Both the position numbers and the translations under genes were made by a program. Under the pieces are notes generated by a model. That model had not been told where the DNA came from. It made no database searches and worked only from the letters and a program-made list of their open reading frames with translations. From NCBI GenBank assembly GCA_001275005.1, contig JWZX01001343.1, positions 1-17,891 of the forward strand: a stretch of DNA of 17,891 nucleotides, in the 5' to 3' direction. This DNA comes from Chrysochromulina tobinii. Taxonomy: Eukaryota; Haptophyta; Prymnesiales; Chrysochromulinaceae. Shown here piece after piece: positions 8,501 to 13,395 of this stretch (the first letter of the stretch is position 1; the number at the start of each line of letters is the position of its first letter).

Positions 8501-9707
8501 CCTTGGCCGCCGTTCCGTCCTTGACATGATCGCCGGCTGTGACGCCGACGGCGACCGCTTCAGCATCATCTTCGACGCTGAGCTGCTCGGATGCCTGCCT
8601 CCCGACCGGCTGCAGCCGCCCTGGGAGAAGCGACCGCGCGCGCCTCCGCCGCACGCGCCTCTGCCGCCGGCTTCAGCGCCATGGATGCTGAGTGAGGACG
8701 AGCGCTGCCGTGCAATGATCGAGCACGTGCGGCGTTGCAAGGCTGGCCAGAAGGCGATGACGCAGGCCGCCCAGTCCTGGAAGGCATGGGTGCACAAGCA
8801 AGGGCCGGATGGTGCGGGCGACGAGGGCGCCAAGGAGCTCTGTGCGCGCTACATGGAGGCCCTCGACTCGAGCAAAGCAGATGTGGGCCTGAACTCCCTG
8901 GAGAAACGCTTCAGCAGCTGCCCTTTGCCACGTCACCTTTGGAAGAGCCGAGCCATGGCGCCGATGGCCAGGATGTGTGACGTCCATGGCAGTGGCGGTG
9001 GCGGCTTGGGTCACGTGGATCAACCGGCGCTGCTGCCCAAGACGGCGCTACTGCGCATGTTCGAGGCCGTCGAATCCGACGCCATCACTGGCGGGACGCC
9101 ACGGCAGACATGCCCCAAGGTAATGGTTGATCTCGATCTAAAGGTGAGCGTGGCAGACGAGGCTCGCCACCAAACACAGAAGAACTTCTGGTTCTCCAAG
9201 TACTACGAGTACAAGGAGGAGATGAGGAAGTTGGGGGAGGCCTATTCTCCGGAGCGATGGAAGGGCATCGTCGGCGACGTCCGGCGCGAGCTGCTGGCGA
9301 CGAGCGGCGACAGCGCCTACGACGGCGGCATCCCAAACGCGGCGCTGCGAGAGAGCGTGTGCGTGCTCTACGAGGCTCTATACGACTCGAGCGGTGCGCT
9401 CAAATGCGGCGAGTGCGCCGAATGCAAGCGCAACGGCGAGACGGGCCAACAGCGGGCTTCCGCTCTCAAATTTGTCTGGGTTGTGGCGGGCGATCTGCTG
9501 CTGTGCATCAAGGGCGAGGCTCGGCACAGGCACAACCAGATGAGGTTGCCGCCTTGCGCACGGGTCGCACCGATGATCGTGGACTTGGCCCGGCATGAGC
9601 AGCTGATGCGCAGGCGGGGCAGGCGGCCGATCGAAGCAGAGGAGCGTGCGCCCCCCGCGGACGACGAGGACGAGGAAGCGGAGAACTTGGAGTATCCTGG
9701 GATTTAG
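5562..9707 (+). CDS. RDR: Cellular RNA-dependent RNA polymerase (RDR family) with tandem CCHC zinc knuckles
   Basis: 1381 residues from ATG 5562, ending at TAG 9705-9707. It belongs to the eukaryotic RDR family, which makes dsRNA from single-stranded RNA in small-RNA silencing. Visible RDR marks: RTYAFLG (556); CARVELSFSGT; LMSDGCGMIS (about 699-708); QIRLWWGGGFLAKGVLF (729); IHPGDVRVLRAV (945); the catalytic metal-binding DADGD (994-998), matching the family's DxDGD; and a C-terminal ALKFVWVVAGDLLLCIK (about 1302). An intact DxDGD suggests an active enzyme. The first 470 residues are low-complexity with short repeats. Two CCHC knuckles (CYKCNEPGHFAKDC at 485-498, CYKCHEPGHFAKEC at 505-518) lie just before the RdRP domain. 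The end is acidic (DDEDEEAENLEYPGI). No intron is needed. The start context has T at -3, so an upstream exon remains possible. Confidence 0.93.
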   Translation: MKHVKAFIAQGAAAAPESETQLMEAYDSAEMPGAAAVPESEAQLMEAFDSAEMPGAAAVPESEENVWWRENSDKLTDAEQQALSPSRLRTRDQGDVQEMNEEATSPIAASSPPSQPMAMCTITSPKGSPGRSICHDASPPRPQHAAAGTPAAGMKRPLEALGKSKARAVPSSPAASTPLSRAFVQQRCEASPLPAAGMSRAAGMSRAPRELAFDQVPVAALQEVSPVAVPVPVLAYPPTMMDDSDELYLYPSQASTADSAPLDDVDVPPQQDESQLSAYWQNDGVFEDADALVAVHMTHKQEGLAGPGAKRKQPLLAVIPKFARVSTARPLPALSSPSSAISPGGTPPSTSPPNEPLPFPLMFVLHAAGVDDISLPDAPVSKVLVDAYRQHGWAGVAVATSKGLSGVPGSIKVAEPAHLRPDKPHVLGYRVRFDVQRQEVQYQWPRLRPETKADRVLGAELLLQVEMVTAPDGESSSSSARRGLCYKCNEPGHFAKDCRKGEAVCYKCHEPGHFAKECRKGEADPNALRQALLERKAAEKERSCSIFEHGCLVCGRTYAFLGSKDWGQTLFFVAVSGTPLDELQLGRRSLHFWNVEEALRALADFRACATVPKMCARVELSFSGTTSVFAGRPFRALDLRGRGLGGAWSPALEAALKGELSRISGTRCKDEIVVVAIDDLVGMAEGDQPAVSPSGGPYLMSDGCGMISLNLAEQLTRTLCWDHVPLLTQIRLWWGGGFLAKGVLFTSAALPPNVILVRDSQIKVNAREPAPCCCVASLDVNDCQRKPGEAATSPFLVPLLEHLGGPACVELMLRWQREAAAPIAKLISLVDSGGALSDENASLLISELISEQRAADAALPGKVDVQRMLRAGCDPSDEHVRTEAIRSLRDKLNVLQSGRFSIPDSYTMMVAIDHTGTLLEGEVVLLEAGVPRVAERCVLYKSPGIHPGDVRVLRAVPPTAEMREHLGFAPNGQHALIVSCLGRRSVLDMIAGCDADGDRFSIIFDAELLGCLPPDRLQPPWEKRPRAPPPHAPLPPASAPWMLSEDERCRAMIEHVRRCKAGQKAMTQAAQSWKAWVHKQGPDGAGDEGAKELCARYMEALDSSKADVGLNSLEKRFSSCPLPRHLWKSRAMAPMARMCDVHGSGGGGLGHVDQPALLPKTALLRMFEAVESDAITGGTPRQTCPKVMVDLDLKVSVADEARHQTQKNFWFSKYYEYKEEMRKLGEAYSPERWKGIVGDVRRELLATSGDSAYDGGIPNAALRESVCVLYEALYDSSGALKCGECAECKRNGETGQQRASALKFVWVVAGDLLLCIKGEARHRHNQMRLPPCARVAPMIVDLARHEQLMRRRGRRPIEAEERAPPADDEDEEAENLEYPGI
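5592..5750 (+). repeat. 66-bp tandem repeat at the RDR N-terminus
   Basis: Units start at 5592, 5658 and 5724 (the last partial). Each encodes a 22-residue unit beginning GAAAVPESEAQLMEAFDSAE. The repeat is acidic, in frame and possibly helical, with no assigned function. Confidence 0.9.
7011..7130 (+). repeat. 60-bp tandem duplication carrying the two CCHC knuckles
   Basis: Copies 7011-7070 and 7071-7130 differ at only a few bases. Each encodes one complete C-X2-C-X4-H-X4-C knuckle plus the linker RKGEA. The near identity at DNA level indicates recent duplication of a single knuckle. Confidence 0.93.
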
Positions 9708-10334
9708 TTTGGTTTAGAGAGCACAATTCAAATGGACAATCTATGGCCATTCGAGGGTGCTTCTGCCGTTCTGGTTCTCCCTTATCTATCTCAGGCGCGA
9801 AAGCCACATAATCGAGTATGAGTGAAACGTAGTATTTTGTTTATTAAAGACCAAGCATGCAGACCAGGGGGGGGGCCGGTATAGTAGGACCAACTTTTAG
9901 ACGGACCAACTTTCCCAAAATGTTGGTCTGTTGTTGACGTAATGACACCGGGGGAGCCGGGACAGGCACGTCGCACGACCTACTTTTCAACTCGATACTC
10001 GTGACGGAGGTTGGTGCCTTCTCGGACAACCGCGCACCCGCACGCTCCGGCTCACAGGACACAGCCGTTTCACACAGAGCTGCACACGGGACACTTTCGG
10101 TGGCACCTTTCGTCGCCATTGTTGCATTGATTCCTCGCGCCCTCCCGCTTGGCAGGCTCACAAAACTTGCGCGCGCGCGCGGCGAGGCAGCCACCTTACT
10201 TCATGCGACATGCCATGCTTCATGCATCTATGCATGATTTCATGGTGTTTGAACCCGTCCCGTACGGAGTGTAATTTATATCTTAGACTATTGTTACCCG
10301 GTCGAATACGTGGCGGATCTGGCCGTTTCATCTC
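9708..10334. other. Convergent intergenic region between RDR and the FABP-like gene
   Basis: 627 bp. It holds a G9 run (9867-9875) followed by a small GACCAAC/GTTGGTC inverted-repeat unit, an AATAAA-like hexamer on the minus strand (9840-9845), a GC-alternating run near 10165 and an ATGCAT-rich patch (10208-10236). No ORF here has coding character. Confidence 0.55.
9888..9932. repeat. Short inverted repeat GACCAAC / GTTGGTC
   Basis: GACCAAC occurs at 9888-9894 and 9904-9910, and its reverse complement GTTGGTC at 9922-9928. Position 9904-9928 can form a stem of at least 7 bp, extendable by a few pairs, with an 11-nt loop. It may be a remnant of a small mobile element or an RNA hairpin. Confidence 0.5.
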
Positions 10335-11123
10335 TCAACTACGCGCGTCCTGTCTCTTGAAGATGCGCTCAAAGCACACGGCCCCGTCGCCGCTAGCGTC
10401 AGCGTCTCCACTGTCCCTGTCGCCGCACCTGCGTGCACTCGAGTCGCTGCCCTCGTTCCCTCGCCGAACAATGCTACTCCTCTGCACGAGGGCTCCGTCG
10501 CAGATGGCGCGCGTGGTGCGCACGTCCGCGAGTTTGCCACGCCGGTCCTGCGCGAGCGTCACGAGCACCGAGCCATCCCAATACGAGTGCTTGATGAACT
10601 CGTTGCCCAAGGGGTCCCGGTCGACGACCTCGGTGTCGATGGGCAGCTTCTCAACGCGTTCGCCCATGGGTGTCGGCATGCGCACCTGCAGCACGCCGTC
10701 CGTGATGCTAACCTCACACTTCGGGCGGAAGCGCAACGCGAGCTGGCTCTCGACCCAGGACACGCCGAGGCACTTAAGGTAGTCCTCGAGCCCGGTTGTC
10801 GACGTATTGTACCACGTGCCAACGAAGGTGCGAGCGGCGCTCTCGGCTGGCTGTTGGTGCTCCAGCTTTGTCACCGTCGTTATGCGACGTAGCTGAGAGC
10901 CTCGCTGGTCACCGCACAGGCCACACGCAGCCATCCTGCACAAGCGGCCAACGAAGCCAACGAGCGCCTCTGTGCAAAAAGGCGCGGTGCAGTACCGGGC
11001 GTTGGAATGTAGTTGCTCAAAGCACGTTCGGGCGTGCGCTTGAAACTGCTCGAAACTGCTCAGCGGCGGGCGCGAGTACGTCGGCCGCCAGTGCGGCGTC
11101 GAAGTCGGCGTAGTGGTCCGCAT
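10335..11123 (-). CDS. Intracellular lipid-binding (FABP/CRABP-like) protein
   Basis: 262 residues from ATG 11123. Residues 100-260 follow the fatty-acid-binding protein pattern: FVGTWYNTSTTGLEDYLKCLGV (the F-x-G-x-W opening and helix region), then alternating beta-strand text with SITDGVLQVRM, FIKHSYWDGSVLVTL and a terminal VCFERIFKR. In animal members the penultimate strand carries R-x-Y, which binds the ligand carboxylate; here it is R-I-F. A Ser/Asp/Gly-rich insert of about 20 residues (SDSSARRCGDRDSGDADASG) precedes the last strand and might be an unrecognised intron or a loop. Residues 1-99 have no recognised domain; ATG at 10934 (residue 64) is an alternative start. The inferred role is cytosolic binding of a fatty acid or related lipid. 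The classical family is about 130 residues long. Confidence 0.7.
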   Translation of the reverse strand: MRTTTPTSTPHWRPTYSRPPLSSFEQFQAHARTCFEQLHSNARYCTAPFCTEALVGFVGRLCRMAACGLCGDQRGSQLRRITTVTKLEHQQPAESAARTFVGTWYNTSTTGLEDYLKCLGVSWVESQLALRFRPKCEVSITDGVLQVRMPTPMGERVEKLPIDTEVVDRDPLGNEFIKHSYWDGSVLVTLAQDRRGKLADVRTTRAICDGALVQRSSIVRRGNEGSDSSARRCGDRDSGDADASGDGAVCFERIFKRQDARS

Positions 11124-11148
11124 CGCGGATTCTCAACGCAATCACAGA

Positions 11149-11216
11149 GGCCACGTCACTCATATGAACATATAAAAGTCCAAAAGGCGGGCAGGTGCTT
11201 GCAAAAGGCGGGCAGG
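11149..11216 (-). promoter_or_regulatory. Candidate promoter elements upstream of the FABP-like gene
   Basis: Within 100 bp of ATG 11123 there is a GTGACGTGGCC on the minus strand (11149-11159), resembling a bZIP/G-box-type ACGTGG core; a TATA-like box (TATAAAAG on plus, 11171-11178); and two direct copies of CAAAAGGCGGGCAGG (11181-11195, 11202-11216) with GC-box character. The TATA-like box is in better orientation for plus-strand transcription, so the region may be bidirectional. Confidence 0.35.
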
Positions 11217-11299
11217 GCCACGTGACTCAGTCCAGGTCAGACGCTCAGTCACTCAGTTAGTCGCGGACCCCCCGCGCTCTCACCTCACCACCATTTCAA

Positions 11300-11307
11300 G
11301 GTACGCC
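11300..11307 (+). repeat. Candidate target-site duplication, left copy
   Basis: GGTACGCC here is repeated at 13056-13063 on the other side of the TIR element. The left copy lies 13 bp outside the aligned element end; a local CCTCCGCTCTG/CCTCCGCT duplication could explain the gap. Confidence 0.5.
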
Positions 11308-11320
11308 TCCGCTCTGCCTC

Positions 11321-11430
11321 CGCTGGGGTGCGGGGGGGTTTCCTATCATTTTTGGGGGTAGTTTCCTATCGGATACGTATCCTGATGTATTCTGATGTAT
11401 CTTGCATGTATCTTGCATGTATTCTGAAGG
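11321..11430 (+). repeat. Left terminal inverted repeat
   Basis: About 105-110 bp matching the reverse complement of 12948-13055, with few mismatches and small indels in the G runs. The inner part already consists of GATACAT/ATGTATC repeats. Confidence 0.85.
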
Positions 11431-11865
11431 ATACATGTATCCCTTATGTATCTTGATGTATCTCAAAATGTATCTTAAATGCCCTGTTATATTCCAAGAG
11501 AATACATGTATCTTGATATTTTGCGTGTATTTTACACGTATCCCAAACGAGTCCAAGATACATTTTAGGATACATATCAGATACATCAAGATACATGTAT
11601 CTTGAGCGCTTCCTTGATGTCACTCTGGATACATTTCACGATACATCAGGATACGTGTATCTTGGATTCTTTATCACGATACATCAAGATACACCGAGAT
11701 ACAAAATCACGATACATGTATCTTGGACGCGTCATGACGACACTTCAGGATACAATCAAGATACATCACGATACATGTATCTTGGACGCTTCGTCCGAGC
11801 CGCGCTGGATACACACAAGATACGCTCGAGATACACAGCAGATACATTAAGGATACGTATCTTGG
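11372..11865. repeat. Left array of degenerate GATACAT/ATGTATC palindromes
   Basis: Dense copies of AAGATACATC-type units, with fused palindromes GATACATGTATC or GATACGTATC about every 55-85 bp (near 11372, 11429, 11590, 11711, 11770 and 11851). The composition is AT-rich against a GC-rich genome. Open frames here give only YMYP/RYIKIH-type low-complexity text. Confidence 0.88.
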
Positions 11866-11872
11866 GCTCATT

Positions 11873-12203
11873 CTATTTGCCCTGCTGTCCAAGGAGCTGA
11901 AGGCGCTCCGCCTCTTCGTCGCTCGAGTCGGGCTCCACTTGGGGCTCGCGTTGAAGGGCTGGCACCGGTGCCTTTCGATTGTTCCCCATGAGCCCCGCGC
12001 CTTCTTCAACAACGCATTCGTCTGAATCGCCTTGAGCTGAAAGCGCACGTTGAACCTCGTCAGCATGTGGTTGTTGGTGGCTGAAAGTATGTGAGAGCCA
12101 GGTTCTTCAAGTCAATGAGCTGGTCGAGCTGCACGGCAGCAGTCCTCGCCCTCTTCATCTCCTTTGCGCGCCCCTGTAGCTGTTGCAAGGTAGGCACACC
12201 TGC
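11873..12203 (-). pseudogene. Broken 3' gene fragment inside the TIR element
   Basis: On the minus strand, 12203 to about 12060 reads VPTLQQLQGRAKEMKRAR followed by QLDQLIDLKNLALTYFQPP and then hits a stop. A different frame continues from about 12075 to TAG at 11873-11875 as ADEVQRALSAQGDSDECVVE, then PVPALQREPQVEPDSSDEEA and ERLQLLGQQGK. This looks like a helical region followed by an acidic C-terminus of one protein, split by a frameshift or a lost intron. The 12204-12216 sequence, TCCTCCTCGCAG/G on minus, resembles a 3' splice site at the upstream edge. It may be the last exon of the parent element's protein or a captured host exon; the family is not recognised. Confidence 0.4.
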
Positions 12204-12220
12204 GAGGAGGAACGCACGTA

Positions 12221-13010
12221 GGATACATAAGAGATACATGCGGGATACATGCGGGATACATGTGCGATACATATGGGATACATGTATCTGCAGCGGTTCG
12301 AGGATACATAGGGGATACATGCGGGATACATGAGGAATACATGATGAGATACATGTATCTCAAATGTATCCGGAGAGGTACGTATCTCAGATGCAAGATA
12401 CATGCGGGATACATGCGGGATACATGTATCCTCAGAGGTCATCAAGATACATGTGGGATACATGCGGGATACATGCGGGATACATGTATCTCAAATGCAT
12501 CCAGAGAGAGATGTATCTGATACGAAGGCGACATGTGGGATACATGCGGGATACATGCGGGATACATGTATCCTCAGTGGCAATCAAGATACAATCCAGA
12601 TACATTCTGGATCCATGCAAGATACATGCGGGATACATGCGGGATACGTATCTCGGGGGTTTGGGGGTATCCAAGCGCGGTCGCAAGTAGGGCTCAAGAT
12701 ACGTATCTTGATGTGTATCTCTATGTATATCATATGTATATGACATGTATCTTGATTGTATTTTGTGTGCCATGTATCTGAGGGTTAAGATACATTGTAT
12801 CTTATATGTATCTTAAATGTATCTTGAATGTATCGTAAAGAAGGATACATATCCCTAGGTAAGATACAATTCCTATGATGGCCAAAGTGACAGATACAAA
12901 TGTATCTTGATGTATCTCGATGTATCTTGATGTACATGAACGGGACGCATCAAGATACAATCAAGATACATGCAGGATACATCAAGATACATCAGGATAC
13001 GTATCTGATA
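12221..13010. repeat. Right array of GATACATGCGG and related palindromic repeats
   Basis: It begins with 11-bp GATACATGCGG tandem units (12221-12660) interrupted by GATACATGTATC palindromes (near 12278, 12349, 12419, 12479, 12561). It then changes to GTATCTTGAT-type units (12690-13000). Different unit types dominate left and right, so the arrays are not simple mirror images. Confidence 0.88.
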
Positions 13011-13055
13011 GGAAGCCCCCCCCAAAAATGATAGGAAACCCCCCATCACCCAGGG
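12948..13055 (-). repeat. Right terminal inverted repeat
   Basis: This is the reverse complement of the left end. The shared outer core TTTCCTATCATTTTTGGGGG and the subterminal GATACGTATC palindrome are found at both ends. Confidence 0.85.
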
Positions 13056-13063
13056 GGTACGCC
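13056..13063 (+). repeat. Candidate target-site duplication, right copy
   Basis: GGTACGCC immediately abuts the right TIR and matches 11300-11307. Confidence 0.5.
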
Positions 13064-13395
13064 CTCATTCACACCACACGACCCTCGTCTCGGCGTCGAG
13101 ACGCAATTACGTCTTACCGTCGCCAACGCCATCACCGCGCTCGGGAGCGGGACAGGCGGCTGGGCTGGGTTCGCAGGGGGCGGCCTCTTTTGAGTCGGCC
13201 GCGAGGAGCGGTCGGCTCCGGGGCTGCGGCCGTTGAGTCGGCCGCGGATTCGGTCGTCTCGCGGTCGCGGTGCGTTGGTGGGTTGGGATGGTTGTGAGGT
13301 TCGGCTGTCCGTGTGTCCCGCTTTTGTCCGGGAACGACCCGGGTCCCGCGAGTGTCCCGGCTCCCCCCGGACTTTTTACCGGTGCAGAAAAAAAA
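13064..13395 (+). promoter_or_regulatory. 5' flank of the giant IPT/TIG protein gene
   Basis: This 332-bp GC-rich stretch lies between the TIR element and ATG 13396. It has a direct repeat TTGAGTCGGCCGCG (13190-13203 and 13233-13246). TTTTTACCGGTGCAG ends at 13386 and resembles a 3' splice site right before the A-rich start context. No TATA box was seen. Confidence 0.35.

Larger units (their letters stand above)
11321..13055. mobile_element. Non-autonomous DNA transposon-like element with long TIRs and palindromic arrays
   Basis: The ends are inverted copies. The left end runs CGCTGGGGTG, a G run, TTTCCTATCATTTTTGGGGG, TTTCCTATC, GGATACGTATCCTGATG. The reverse complement of the right end gives CCCTGGGTG, a G run, the same TTTCCTATCATTTTTGGGGG, TTCCTATCAG, GATACGTATCCTGATG. 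Similarity continues for about 105 bp. The interior is two arrays of GATACAT-type repeats around a unique segment of about 350 bp holding a broken gene fragment. No intact transposase is present. An 8-bp direct repeat flanks it, a length that would fit hAT-like and some other superfamilies, but the superfamily is not assigned. Confidence 0.75.

Noticed and set aside
9844-10237. Two opposing ORFs of 116 and 78 residues between RDR and the FABP-like gene
   Set aside because: No domain, overlapping on opposite strands, with composition like the surrounding non-coding DNA.
12221-12660. The GATACATGCGG array as a CRISPR-like array
   Set aside because: Units are 10-11 bp, head-to-tail, without unique spacers, and the context is eukaryotic.
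11402-12773. Several overlapping ORFs on both strands with MYPTCI/RYMRDTCGIH-type text
   Set aside because: They are translations of the GATACAT palindromic repeats. All frames on both strands give the same kind of low-complexity peptide, so there is no coding signal.
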